This document shows positions 13,600-26,544 of a stretch of DNA of 64,000 bases, piece after piece. The first letter of the stretch is position 1. The number at the start of each line of letters is the position of its first letter. The DNA comes from Apostichopus japonicus (Eukaryota > Echinodermata > Holothuroidea > Aspidochirotida > Stichopodidae). Under the pieces are notes generated by a model, which saw nothing but the letters and a program-made list of their open reading frames with translations, did no database searches and was not told where the DNA came from. A program made the position numbers and the translations under genes. Location of the stretch: the NCBI RefSeq assembly GCF_037975245.1, contig NC_092565.1, forward strand, positions 17,961,999 through 18,025,998, written 5' to 3'.

Positions 13600-13800
13600 A
13601 CTTAATCGAAGTATTTAGCAACATAACAGGCCTTTAATTTTGTATTAAGAATTGTTCACGGATTGGAGTTATTTCTTAATTTCTATTAGGAAACTCATTC
13701 CAGAGTTTAAAACAATAGTTATCCAGCATCTGTTCACCATGTTTAGAATTGCGCCTAGTGAAACGTATATAACTCCTAATACATCTGGCCACAGGTGAAT
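13600..13800 (-). pseudogene. Possible retroelement C-terminal fragment
   Basis: The minus-strand translation contains DNYCFKLWNEFPNRN followed by a stop. It resembles the 'LWNSLP' block found near the C-terminus of many LINE ORF2 proteins. Only this block is recognisable and the surrounding frame is broken. An unrelated chance match is possible. Confidence 0.3.
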
Positions 13801-15546
13801 CTCTATAGGCTTGAGAATGTTACTAAAAGCAGTTCTTTATGTATACATGTAGATAAAAGCACATGTCTTAAAAATATGAATATCAGTGATTTAAAGGACA
13901 CCAAGGTTACTGTGCAGACCATTTGGTAGAAAACTTGCGATATTTGAAGGTAATGTAACTTTTAGAATTAATGTTCTGCTGCACCTGGCAAGCAACATCA
14001 AACGAAAGCCTATTAAATCAAATGTAACGAAGGTCATACCAGATATACGCAGTTTTTGTTTTGTTGGAGATATGGTATTCTATTGGTCGTTTAATCCATC
14101 TCAAGATCTTGTCCCTAACTCGAAATACGGTAAAATACCGATTTATTGCATCCTAACTATGCCTGGGCTGAGCCCTCCCTTGTTCCAGAAAGTGGTTCAC
14201 AGTAGGTAATCTATCATGTCATCATGGTAGACCTTATTCAAAGCTTATAACATTCCTATTAAAATCTTGTTGCTGATTGCCCATGCTTCAATGTTCTCCT
14301 ATGTTCGAATTCCATCAACATTACATAGCCTTCTTGGGGTACAAATAACATGTTAATCTGTGGCTCTATGCTTTAAAAGCCACAAAAAGCCACATTTTAA
14401 TTTTAATTGCAATGATGACATCATTAACACAGCTGTTACTAGATGCATCCACTCACTATCAGTGACTTTTGAAAAATCATACTTTATCACAGAAAGTGAT
14501 ACGAGGATGTAGCCTTGACCTAGATATGGTGAATATTTCCAGTAATTCTATCGAGTGACCGACGTCAGCAACCGAAATATCTCTTTACTTGTTTCATTTC
14601 AATATTTCATGACAAATGGTATATATTTAGTACAAATTGTCAAGTGTAATGAGACCTCTGTTATAGGTAAACCTTCGATATGATAAATGTTATTTCGAGA
14701 ACAGATATGTTTTACCAGAACACTGAACATAATTATTGACTTCAAGTGTTTCTTTGCGGTATTGTTTTTTCCCCATCATATTTGAAACGCTGTGTGTGAC
14801 CTGACTTTTGTTTCAACTAGTACAGTACTACAACTAAGAGAATGGACAAATTCAACACCGAGATTTAATTCTCTATGCTTTTAAGTAGCAAACCAAACAG
14901 TCAGTGTAAGTAGAATCACTCGCGCCTGAAACCGATCAATAATTAACTGTAGAAACGAATGCGTTTCATTCTCGTATCGACTTTAAAGATGGCGTAGAAT
15001 CTGTGTTTGATATGTACGTTATTTGTCCACGTACTTCAGCGGTGAGGAAAGCATATGTAATGCGATACCTTCTATACAATGTAATAGTGAATGCCCTCAT
15101 AGGAGTGTCAGGTCTACCATCTATGATCGATTTTGATGACTGAAAAACGTCTACAAAGCCCCAGTCAAGGTTTCTAAATTACATGTTTCATTCGTGATTC
15201 TACACAGTTCGGTCTACTATTGACACTTCGCTGGTTAAACCAAAGAGGCCCATAAGAACTTACATAATGGAAGAGTATGAAGAATAAATCACATATAATG
15301 GTGTTATTACTGACTCAATGGAACACAGATATTATGTTATTGAGAAATGTTTGAACTACTGCAAACGTTTCTTCCTTTCTTATGTAATAGTCCAGTTGAA
15401 ATGGCCATGGGTTACTTTATAAAGATTTGCGGAATAAACAAAAGAGAAAGCCTGAGATAGAGGGGCAACTCACTAATCTTTATCTTCTATATCAGAGATG
15501 CCCGTCATGAATAAATAACACAAATCACTAAAAACAATTTCATGTC
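13801..15546. other. Gene-free stretch
   Basis: No supported gene or bounded repeat was seen. Some of 13800-14300 may be further remains of the retroelement on the minus strand, but I could not confirm motifs. Confidence 0.4.
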
Positions 15547-15656
15547 GTTTGGGACATATCCTTCATCACAATGTTTGGGACATATCCGTCTTCACAATGA
15601 TTGGGACATATCCGTCTTCACAATGTTTGGGACATATCCGTCTTCACACTATTTGG
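15547..15656. repeat. 26-bp tandem repeat, four units
   Basis: Four tandem copies of a unit containing TTGGGACATATCCGTCTTCA, with a few changes in the first and last copies. Confidence 0.95.
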
Positions 15657-18404
15657 GGTTGTCAGTTTCACAAGTTGTGATGCCATATACTGCAACTGTT
15701 GGATGAGAAACAACTTAGTCTCTTAATGGATTTTCGTTCAATGTTCTTGTTGTAATTTGCTCAAAAACAACAAATGACTAGAATAGTGAATGATGGAGAT
15801 GCCTTCCAAATGAAGTGTACATCAACCTTCTGCTTGAAAATAACGATGACAGACCACAACATATCAGTAAGAATGCTGCAGCTTCCAGAAGCTCGCCCCC
15901 AGCTACGCCCCGCCCGCCCGACCCACCGCCCCTTCTCTTTTTTCTTGCGGCTTCCCATCGCAGGCAATAATAGTGTACCTTCTCTGCCCCAACGCAATCA
16001 GAAAATACCCAACTCCTATCGGTAAGGTTAAAACCCTCATTATTGTAGCGATAAGTTGCCAAAAACTACCTCTAACTTAAGAATGTATCAAGAATGATTA
16101 TGATAAAAGGAAAACATTTTAAAGTGAGCCCCTAGGGGATCCGGCATCTTTAGACTTGCTCAAATTTTCACTTTAGATTATATGACGATAGTATTTTCAA
16201 ATGCTTCTTATATATTTGTTACATTTATTCTTCATATTAAACACCTCTGTCACTCAGCGGACTGATGCACGGTGCTATGTTTTATGCTTCTCCTTCATGA
16301 GAGAAACTCTTTAATAGGTTTTTAAATTATCGTAAGGTTCTCATTGGCCTATCAATGCAGTACATCAATGCGACTTCTTTATATTATTCCTGTTTTTGAC
16401 ACGATTATTAATTTATTGTTCAACCGATCTGAAAATGTCTTTTTCAATCGAGACGCCACTTATGTTATGACGTCAATGCAAATGTTTGTTACTATACCAC
16501 ATGCTGCAATAAACCCAGCTTTGCGTATTCTTATGAAATGATATCTAAAAATGATTTCCCATGGCTCCATCACCACGGACCGTGCCTCATCAAACCAGTT
16601 GGCTGTACTATGATGTATGCTTTTGTATATGCAATTGATCCAAGCATACCAAACAGGATTTGCTTATTAAGCAAAGTTGTTGGTCTACACTTTTGTCTAC
16701 AAAGATTTCGATCAAAGATTTTCCATTGAGTATGAACAATTGTCCCCAGGATAATCCTATAACAATCCAACAGTATACCTTATCAATTTTAAAATTTTAT
16801 GAAACTTGCTTTTCACTTTAAAGAGAGTTCTTTTGAGTTCGTTTCTCATTTGTTGTAGGGCAGAAGGATTTGGCGACAAGTTAGTCAAAATTTGAATGGA
16901 AATGTTGACTTTTTTGTAAATGCATTTTCTTTGAAGGAATCAAATAAGCTAAGACAACAGTATTTACAAATTGGTTAATTGTTGGAAATGCCAATGACAC
17001 CCAAACTGAATCTTTTAAAACCAACATGCCAAAACCATTTAGAATATGTGACAGCTTTTGAAGCTCGGATATAGATTTAGCTGTGTTACTGAAGTGCATC
17101 AGAATTAATTCAACTCTGGCAAATACATGAAAGTACAATGCTATAAACATCTATACCAAAAGTTTTGTAAGCCAATACACAGTGTTCATTAGATAGGATT
17201 CCACCAACAGAAAGGTACAATACATGTTTGGCTATAAGTATCTCAAGTGCGAATGGAAGTGCCAATACGAATGGAAATACGTAATAATAACATGTAAAAT
17301 AGGTAATGCGTCGATGACCGGTATTGCTCCGCGCACAAAACAAAGTCCTTTACCTCAGGCTATACGAAAATACGTCGTTACTCACAGTGGCTTGTCGTGG
17401 AAACATATGGAACATGAGCAATTATTCTTTACAGCGCCTTAAATACACGCTAATTATTAACAGTGTTTCGTTCCTTTTTTTCGAAATGATGAGTTCCTTG
17501 CCCGAACAAAGATTCTCTCCAGAACTTCCGTGCTTCCGTAGTGCTAACGTTTTATGCGTACTGTGTAATGCTTATAATAGTGTCGTTAATGTTCTAGTAA
17601 GTATAGGTAAGTGCAAGCAGCAAGCGTAAACAGCAATCGCTCACGTTAATACTAACAAGTTGACTAGCTAGTACACCTTTACTTAAGCCACACATACCAC
17701 AAACATACTGAAACGTGGTCTATTTTCAGTTTCTATTAAAGTATTACTTCAAAATACATCATTTACTTTAAAATTGCCACAAAACGACCGAGTCCAATAG
17801 ATTCCAGGATGACATTGCATGTTAACTATTTATCAAAATTTGTGTTCTTTTATGTGATTTCTAAACAACATATTGTGGTGTTTTCTTCAAATCAATTTGG
17901 GACTCATGGAAAGCATATAATTTATACCTTTTTTTTATATTCGCTCTTCATGAAAGCAACTGGATACTTTCTTGTTTTAATTCTATATATATAAATTGAA
18001 GCATATTCCTGTATTTCCCATCAGAGTCAATCAAACGTTTAAGTAATATGGCTTTACAAGAAAGGGTTTACGAAAAAGGTGTCCTCTTGATCAGAAAACG
18101 TGAATTCTGACGGTACAATCATTTTGATCAGCAATCTGAAATAACATCTTCCACCAAGATTAAATATGTCTGGGCACACCTGATATGACAATATTGTAGG
18201 CGTAACAAACTTTACTCATCTAAGAAGCGAAATTCAAAACGCAAATGCTAATGTCAATAGGCTTTCTAGAGATAGGTTCAATGTAAGACAATCTATTAAG
18301 ATATTCCTTTGCGAGACGTTACATGACGAGGCATATTGCCGAAGAAGACATAACCGGCTGTGAGAAAGTTTTCCTGTTGAACATGACAGCAAACTGAGGG
18401 TGCC
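15657..18404. other. Gene-free stretch with a GC-rich patch
   Basis: A short GC-rich patch at about 15885-15960 stands out from the AT-rich surroundings and leaves frames open on both strands. None shows a known domain. Two overlapping hydrophobic minus-strand frames (17343-17110 and 17150-16881) could be remains of a multi-pass membrane protein, but I do not recognise a family. Confidence 0.35.
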
Positions 18405-18451
18405 GGTATACCCAGGGAGTTGTTATGGCATAACAAGTCCCTGGTATAACC
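18405..18451. repeat. Foldback hairpin, copy 1
   Basis: The arms are about 22 bases (18405-18427 and 18429-18451), centred on TTATGGCATAA, with two small differences. The core AGGGAGTTG...AACTCCCTGGT is shared, with one change here (CAAGTCCCTGG), with the hairpin at 48865-48903. A small foldback family is likely. Confidence 0.75.
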
Positions 18452-20395
18452 GCCACTGCATAGCATGTCGCCTTCTGTTATAGTAATTACACAATAGAAA
18501 GTCCTCATTTAGGCTTGACCTTTTACCAGAGATATAGCTAAAGGGTGTCATGAAATCGTGCTATCGCAACAAAACTGTCGTTGTCTGAAGCAACTTAATT
18601 CTATTGGAACATTGTTTTCTCTCTCAAATATTACTGAAGGATGTTAATATGATATATTTTCCATGATTCAAGCAATATTCAAGCGTATTGGTAGAGGTAA
18701 AAAAAAAAACTTTAAAACACATTCTTCAAGAGAGGGCATTTCCAGTAAAATATCGACTCCGTGGTTATTTTCTCCCCTATTCTAGACAAATAATGAAAGG
18801 TATAAAGATGCCAAATGAACATTCTATATTTAACGAATTGAACTTATAAGGTAAAGGTGTATTGTTAACACCACGGAATTAATAAAAGGTGAGACGACAC
18901 ACTCTTCCTTTCACTCTCTCCATCATCCGCGCGAATATTATAATAACTTTGATTGGATCGTTGAGTGTGAGCTCAATTCCTCTCGCCGCCAACAAATCAA
19001 TGGGATTTTTTAAGAAAGATTTTCTTCAAAGAGGCGATGCAAACCAAAAAAAGTGATGTTTATTTCCACAACATCGGGGGATGAGAGATATGGAAAGGGA
19101 TCAATTTAACCGCTTCCACTTCTTCAAAACAAGAAGGAAACTATACATTTTGGGGGCAACTGGTATAAAAGGGTTGGACAGTAATTGTGTCCATATGGCA
19201 CATTCTTAGTAGATTTTCGATTCTACGTGTAGATGCATCTTGCATGTACACACTCACTATTGACTCTATACGTCTACCTAATTCTGTGACGATATATACT
19301 CAAAACAGGTTATTACGTCAGTAAAAAGTCTAAAAATAATCTTTCTAATGACCAATTCGTTTTAAGTTCCACCTCCTACAGGATCAGTGAGATGAAGAGG
19401 ATGCATGGAATATACTCAGAGAGACATGGCACCAAGATGATATTCATTAAGATGCATTAAGACATGCTTAGTTTGTATCTCTTCTTTGACCAGCGTTAGT
19501 TTTCTATCATCAAGATAAAGATTGAAAACGGGAAATGATGTCCAAACAACAGATGAGAGATTTGTTTGAGTAAACACTTTCATCGCTGCATAAACAAACA
19601 TTAATTTGCTCTGACGCTCTCACACACCGACTTTATCTTCCCATCATGTAAATGCAGTTAGCATTTTTTACAAAGTTTACATACTATATATTACAGTTCT
19701 CAATCTTTTCTAATTATTTTCATACTAAAAAACAGATGTATTTTGGTAGTGGGATTCTATTTACGGCGTTAATACTTCAAATTCAATCAATTGACGGCTT
19801 ACTAACTACTAAAGGTGATAAGTGCACCTAAGGCAAATTACGTATTTAGTCGAACTTCTACGCCCTAGAGAATACCACGTCACCTCTTACATGTATTGAA
19901 CTCAATACTAAAATAGACTAATGGAGTAATGGATTAATGTACTACAACGGACATCCCTAGAATTAAAGGACACACGACAAAACTACGATCTTTTACCTAG
20001 TTTGTCATTACAATTTCATATCTACATTTACTTGAAAAGACTAATGGTTTTAGTTTTACCTTCCTTTTTTGAAATTGCACCCAAAAAAAATCAAAGTATA
20101 TTATATCATACTTTATAACGTATTTTATAACATATTTTATAACATACTTGGCCACTCTTCTTGGTTTCAAGTGAATAACTCTATATTATAATATGTGATT
20201 TATAATGAGTATATTATCGTGTAGTACGATACTTCTCCAATACAATATTTAGACAAGTAATTAAACACGTAATTACACAAGCAAACATACAAACAAACAT
20301 TTTTCATAACCATTATAGCATTACTTCGTATTCACACTGAATTATTGTTGCATTTGTACTCTCCTCTACTTGAAACACAAAGAAACGATTGTTTA
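18452..20395. other. Gene-free stretch; a possible second exon lies within
   Basis: No firm gene. A direct array of a TATTTTATAACATA-type unit lies at about 20110-20150. A minus-strand frame at 19416-19587 starts after a plausible splice acceptor (TTTGTTTATGCAG) and is in phase with the exon at 20402-20444, but it has no known domain. Confidence 0.35.
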
Positions 20396-20401
20396 ACTTA
20401 C

Positions 20402-20444
20402 CTAGAACAACCGCGAGCACTGCAAGAGGTTTAAGTATCTCCAT
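20402..20444 (-). CDS. Candidate first exon with signal-peptide start
   Basis: The minus strand reads ATG followed by 13 more codons, giving MEILKPLAVLAVVL, then one base and a consensus splice donor G|GTAAGT (donor bases at 20396-20401). This is the form of many secreted-protein first exons: a short hydrophobic signal peptide ending in phase 1. The possible next exon is a frame at 19416-19587 preceded by TTTGTTTATGCAG; its phase fits, but one in three would by chance. No homology is claimed. The product, if real, would enter the secretory pathway. Alternative: a chance ATG near a chance donor. Confidence 0.35.
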
Positions 20445-23400
20445 TATGTAGAATCCCTTTGTATAACGAAACCAATATTTTTTTCAAAATATGTATAGTA
20501 AATAATGTTCAAAAAGACTGACCGGTTTCAATCCGTTCCGATCATCATTTCAAAGACTGGCTTTGGTTTATTTCGTAATAACTTTTCCTCCCTTGGAAGG
20601 AAGAAGATAAACAAAACAAGAGCGCTTGTCATATATACATCCGTCTACTCCTGCGTATAAAAGTACTAATGAACTCCATCCAGTAGAGTAGAAATGATTA
20701 CATAGTTTATGAAAACAGAGGACCTTGGCGATATCACAAGTCACATGCGACACGTGTAATCAACTAAATCCTCCATGTGTTTTTTTTTTCTTCTCTCTGT
20801 CCCTCTGTCAGTATATGTCCCTCTCACTATTACTACTACTACTACTATTGTCTTAACGCGTAATTTAAATTTAATCAACTCATGAGATAACCAAGCGGAT
20901 ATATTTTTGTAGTTTGCCGATATATATGTACATTTCTTTCCCACCTTTTGAGATTATTTCGGTATTGATTCATATCCAAGCTGAACATAATATTTCCGTC
21001 GTCTTGTCATATCAAAATGAACAGAAAAGCAAGTATACTCAGTTTAAGAAATTATCAACGATAAAAACCAATTCACGGTTATTCCCTTATCCTGATTATA
21101 AGACTTGCTCCACGTCGGTTCACTGAATTCTTGGCCACTCCTGTAATGCTTAGCGGAATACCAAGTCAAACTATGAATTTCAAGGAAAGGTAAACCGACG
21201 AATCAAAGAAAGAAAGAATGAAAAAGAGGGCGCTCTGTCAGAGCGGTATTGTATCCTTGCCAAAGCCGCACGTCAATCAGTCTTGGAATTCGCCGAAACT
21301 AATAAAAGTGGCATCCTTGTAACATATGCTACAGCCGAACTTATCGTTGACAAAACGGAAAGAGTTAAATTAAAATAAAAATGTCCATATAAGTAGCATG
21401 ATTTAGCAAATGTTAGGTTAATGTGCACAGGTATAGTCCCATGTAATCATACTCAACGAACAGGTACATCAATGAAAAGAATTATCTGAAAAGGGACAAA
21501 GGAAATACCAGTGGACCTGCACATTCGTAAAACTGTCATTTTTTTGGTCGTAATATTCTGTCAGTTAGGCACAGTTTTGCACGTACTTTCGAACAACCTG
21601 CTTTCATGATTATAATGTATACATGATTGACCACGCATAAAATTGATAGAATGTCCTATATCTAGAAATGGACATACACAAAGCTGATATCCAGACTTAA
21701 TTAATTTAAGTCGTGATGGATCTTCTCAGACATTCCAGGAAAGACAAGAAAACACTGACATAGATTGACATATCGTACTTATTTTTGCATAAGATCACCC
21801 CAAATCATTACATATTTGTGTGTGCGTCATTAATACACTTAAAGACAAAGTAATATGTCATCCATCTTGTTTTAAATCGAAAGGATTGCTAAAGTAGTAG
21901 TTACTCCATGTTTATTTTGGTGCCACGGAAAGAAAAAAAAACACATGTAGGACTCAGATGTAGCCTTTTTTAAAGTTGAAATAGGGAATTGTTATGAACT
22001 CCATGATTTTATCAACTTCATTTTTAAATAATGTAATAATCATAAAATTGCTTGAGATATTGTCAACCCACAGCTAAACAGTGGTTGATGTCATCCCTTC
22101 AATACTATTGACGACAATGATAGATCTTATAAAAGATGTCTCTGGAACAATCAAAATTAATGATTAAACACTTTGTCTGTCTGTCTACAATTCAGGTAAA
22201 CTCTCAAGAAAAGAAAGTTAATATTCTTAGCTCGGCAAAGTTGACATTGTGATGAGACCTTCAACTAAACATCCGTTCCGAGATTCACTGTATAAGGAAA
22301 CATTTCAAATGGATCACAGCTCAAAGAAGTATAAACAACATGATTACAGAACATTTTGAAGAACGTCAGATTTCCTTAATGACGTCATTAACTATCCACT
22401 GTGTCACATTTCGCGGGGGAAAAATCAACAAGCAAATGTCTTACGTGATAAATATATAAGCAACTATCAAACGATCATCAATAAAGAGTAAGATAACGGT
22501 GATCTTGAGAAAGTTGTTTACCATTCATCTCGTGTATCTTCTCCATTTGTGTCACATTGTTCTCAATCAGAATGTTCTGTTAAGGGAAATCTAAAACTTT
22601 TCCGTTGCTTACGTCCTCTTGTGATGGTTTAAGTGGTACAATTCACCACTTTTAACTAAGTTGTCAAGCTTTAAATAGCGCGGGAAATGGATCTACCCAA
22701 AAAGTTGTCATTTGAAAGATGTCACTTCTTTATACGGCATAGGAAAACTATCACAAACCAATTAAAATAGATTGTTTATGATAATGTGATAATTTGTCAG
22801 TACAAATGTTCTCACGGGAAGACACCGAGGTATCTCTAAATCGCATTTCGCTAGAAATGTACTTAACAAAATATCGCGATACTATATACGATAGGTCATT
22901 CTTCAATATTAATCGTCTTTCCGTGTTTTTTTTTTACGGGACAATGCAGAGTGCCAACAATATTCGTCATGCTAAGATCAACACTGGACTAATAACAACA
23001 CCGAGACTACAAATAATTGTTTTGTTTTAGCTTAAACCTCAGCAATATATTTTGCATCACCATGATACTGCAATGTAGATATATAAATCTTATATATGCG
23101 AGCATATTCTCCAAGTGGGCGATAAGAGGTAATAAAACACCCCCGTGACATTATGAAAATTGCTCGTGCATTGGGTGCATGGAATAAACAAGGACATTGA
23201 AGCAAACTAATTTCCAATTTCGTGAGCCTTAAACATTCTTATATAGAGAGAGGAAGAATGAAACGTGATACGGTTTGATTGTGTTTGTAAGGTAACTCAT
23301 ACTAGTTCATACTAAAGAGAATGAATTTAATTAGCATTGTTGGTATTCATTAAAAACATAATATTAATTGAATGGCGTAAAGACAGAAAACTCGGTTAGG

Positions 23401-24085
23401 CCTACATATCAAAACATTCTTTCGTTCTTCTCAATAAGGATTTCTTTGAATATAATGACGAATGTTCATGACAACTGATGTACGGTACCGTCATTATGTT
23501 ATTTTAAAGGTAAGTCAACCACCAAAGGTTCACAAAAAAACAGGTTGAATGATATTTCAAAAATGAATAAAAGTTTCTAAATAAAAGTAATCTGCCCGCG
23601 ATCATTATATCCATCCTAGTCCAATAAAAACAGTGAAGTGTCCGATTTTATGTATTTTGAAGCTCCCTCTTCACTGTGAATCAATTGTAATAATTTATTT
23701 GAAAATATTATGGAATACGCAGTAAGTAAATGTACTTGAGTACAACATAGACATCTTAACTCTTGTAAATTTGTTTATCAAATACTTTTACAAGTAATAT
23801 ATGAAATAGCCCCAAGTACAATGAGCAAGCCAGTGGAAACATAATAAACAACAATTATAGAAATTCACAATAATTAGATCACTTATTTTATGGAATGATG
23901 CTTTTTCAACATTCAGGTAGTAATTTCCTTCCATAGTGCTTTATCAGAAACTTCTGTTCAAAGATTAATATGAAGCTTTGCGTCAAACATCATTACGTTA
24001 CTACATAAGTAAAATTCCAAGGAAGTGTAGGGACAAGAGACACTGGGACACGTGTCATTTTTTTTTCTTGGTATTGTAAAAAAAA
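20445..24085. other. Gene-free AT-rich stretch
   Basis: No supported gene. It holds a short run of trinucleotides near 20832-20850, a TAGGCCTA octamer at 23397, and otherwise AT-rich sequence up to the LTR element's insertion point. Confidence 0.5.
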
Positions 24086-24089
24086 ATAC

Positions 24090-25283
24090 TGTAACGCGCC
24101 GTCCTCGGTGGTGAGCGCAAGGAAGAGTGGAAATGCGGGAACACAGGAATGAGGCTGTCGACAGGAGATATTAAAGTTTACCCGTCTATTTACGATCAAT
24201 ATACATGTCAAGATGGTGCACAGTGGTCGTGCATTACAGAGGCAATTATTAAATACGAAACCAGGTTTTAACAAATGCTTAGAAGTCGGTGAAGTTAAAT
24301 ACAACACAGTACATTACTAATGGCGGGTCTCGGCACGGAGGGCAGAATGATAGACTTCGGCGCTGAAGATTGGGCTATGGTGAACTGCGGCGCAGTCGGC
24401 GGAATGGTGAACAGCGGCGCAGTTGGCGGATTGGTGATCAGCGGCGCAGTCGGCGGATTGGTGAACGGCGGCGCAGTTGGCGGATTGGTGAACTGCGGCG
24501 CAGTCGGCGGATTGGTGAACGGCGGCGCAGTTGGCGGATTGGTGAACTGCGGCGCGGATTGGTGATCTGCGGCGCAGTCGGCGGAATGGTGAACAGCGGC
24601 GCGGATTGGTGATCTGCGGCGCAGTCGGCGGAATGGTGAACAGCGGCGCGGATTGGTGATCGGCGGCGCAGTTGGCGGATTGGTGATCTGCGGCGCAGTC
24701 GAACCGAAGTGTTGAACCTGGTCTTCTAGGTTATTTTACTCGTCTTCCGATCCTACTTCCTGGGCTGTTCCACCACTGTTTTTGCCAATAGATGACTCGT
24801 TCGTCTCCTAACTCATGGTCACAATCGTTCTACCCCTCCTATTCCGAGCCGGGAACCGCCCCTCGTCCGAGCCCGCAGTTGCTTTTAAACAGAAACTACT
24901 TCCTATACCTATAACGTGTGAACCTACACTTAAACCTATTAGAAACATAAACCACGCCCAGTCTACAACCATCAACCAATAAAACACGATTAAATACGAC
25001 ATGCGTGCTGGTCAAGATTTACCCAGACCTAACATTTTTGGCCCCCCGGACCGTAACTAGACGTCCTACTCAGTGACCTCCAAAATCGGTCAACAAGAGA
25101 GAGTTCCCCCTTAACAGTTGTTCATAAATCAAGCAAGTGACACCCCTTATAAGATTTTATCTAATAAACAATTCCCGTAAAGCGTCTAATAATGTAAAAG
25201 AATCAACCCAAGTTAAAACATTTGATTGGAGAAAATACTTGTTAACGCTAACGACAACCAATGAGCTTTGACGTGTCGTTACA
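24090..25283 (-). repeat. 3' LTR
   Basis: 1194 bp. As far as I compared, it has the same sequence as 28038-29231. It ends in inverted TGTAACG/CGTTACA. The internal 27-bp array is described separately. Identity of the two LTRs implies recent insertion, because LTRs are made identical during reverse transcription. Confidence 0.93.
24379..24700. repeat. 27-bp minisatellite in the 3' LTR
   Basis: About six units of a 27-bp GC-rich motif containing GGCGCAGTTGGCGGATTGGT are followed by several rearranged, partly deleted units. Read on the plus strand (antisense to the element) the units encode a nine-residue repeat of the type GAVGGLVNS. This is most likely a by-product of the repeat and not a protein. 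Confidence 0.9.
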
Positions 25284-25295
25284 TCTTTCCCACCC
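25284..25295 (-). promoter_or_regulatory. Polypurine tract of the LTR element
   Basis: On the minus strand GGGTGGGAAAGA lies directly before the 3' LTR, where the plus-strand primer of retroelements is expected. Confidence 0.7.
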
Positions 25296-25455
25296 GAGAA
25301 TGAAATGCGTCCCGCATTTAGCTTAGCTCTTTTAAAAGAAAATAATGAAACATAGTACACACATACCGTTTGATCGCAGTACTTACGACTTGGAAAAGAG
25401 TCGTAAGCATGAATAATATGAAGCGTCCATCCTATAACAGATGTTCTCTCAACTA

Positions 25456-25556
25456 AACAAACATAAGGAAAAATCAAAGTGTCCAGTATAACAAACATAA
25501 GGAAAAATCAAAGTGCCAGTATAACAAACACAAGGAAAAATCAAAGTGTCCAAGAT
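25456..25556. repeat. 33-34-bp tandem repeat, three units
   Basis: Three copies of a unit containing AACAAACATAAGGAAAAATC lie inside the 3' untranslated part of the LTR element. Confidence 0.9.
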
Positions 25557-26540
25557 AAAGTGTGAAAATATTATGAAACTTAAAGTTCAAACCACGTAAC
25601 TAAAGCACTAACGTTGGAATAAAGATCAACTTCCGTCTTTCAAATCATATATGATAACGTGTGGTTTCCAAAGGCAATCATAATACATAGAACAAAATCA
25701 GCAAGTACATGTAAAATCGTCCAACAGAAATAAAAACAAGGTCCGAACGAAGCTTCGTCGCTTTGGCGGAATCTAACTTGCGGCGCACCGTCTCGCGGCG
25801 CGTCTCTCGCGGCTCACCGTCTCCAGCGCCCCGTTCTCCGTAGTATCATAGGTTAGTGCGTCGTTCCTCTCCCTCTGTCTGGCTTATTTACATTCTTGGT
25901 CGTATACTTTCGACATGGCAGGCGTTGGTAGTCTTTACAGTTTCGATTGGTAAGTTGATTCTTCAATGCACTATACAGCACATACAGTAAGATAAATAAT
26001 ACTAAGTCTAACTTCTCTCCGGCGATTTGCAAATTAAGGGTTTGAAATAAGCTATTCCTGTGAAAGCAAATGAACAAGTATGAAAAATACTGTGCCTTCA
26101 GACAAAACAATTCACTAACTGGTAGTACCTAAAACAGTGATTTATTCTAGGCAGGTAGGGGCATTCCGGTAGTCAAACTTCGTCTGGGCTTGACATAAGA
26201 AGTCTTTGTTCCAGGAGTTCAGCCTTGCTAGCGCTAGCCGTGGTACTTCGGTGGCGGTCTGGTGACTTGCTGACAGATATCAATTAAAAAATGGGGGTTG
26301 ATGAAGGGCAAAGCTTTCTGGCCAACCTCTATTTTTCGTCACAAACAAAGTATTTGTAAACATTTACATTTACATCTACAGCCTTCACACCCAACGATGA
26401 CCTCCAACGCTGCGGACTTTTTCCAATCTTTTACGGGATGTTTATATTTCTGGCTGGTGCGTAACTTAAAGGGACAGTCTATCTAGTTTTAGCTGGTTTC
26501 CTCCAGTGCCGAGAGGTGCGTGGTACAGCTACGCAATCAA
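25557..26540 (-). other. LTR element interior with no recognised coding
   Basis: Between the broken RT start and the 3' repeats I see no RNase H, integrase or envelope motif on either strand. The stretch may be a long 3' untranslated region or unrelated filler joined by deletion. Confidence 0.5.
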
Positions 26541-26544
26541 CTAT

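Noticed and set aside
15761-16062. Open frames on both strands in a GC-rich patch
   Set aside because: Low-complexity Arg/Gly/Pro-rich translations on opposite strands are a composition effect. No domain or splice context was seen.
24320-24612. Plus-strand frames with GAVGGLVN repeats in the LTR (also at 28268-28560)
   Set aside because: These are translations of a 27-bp minisatellite, antisense to the element.
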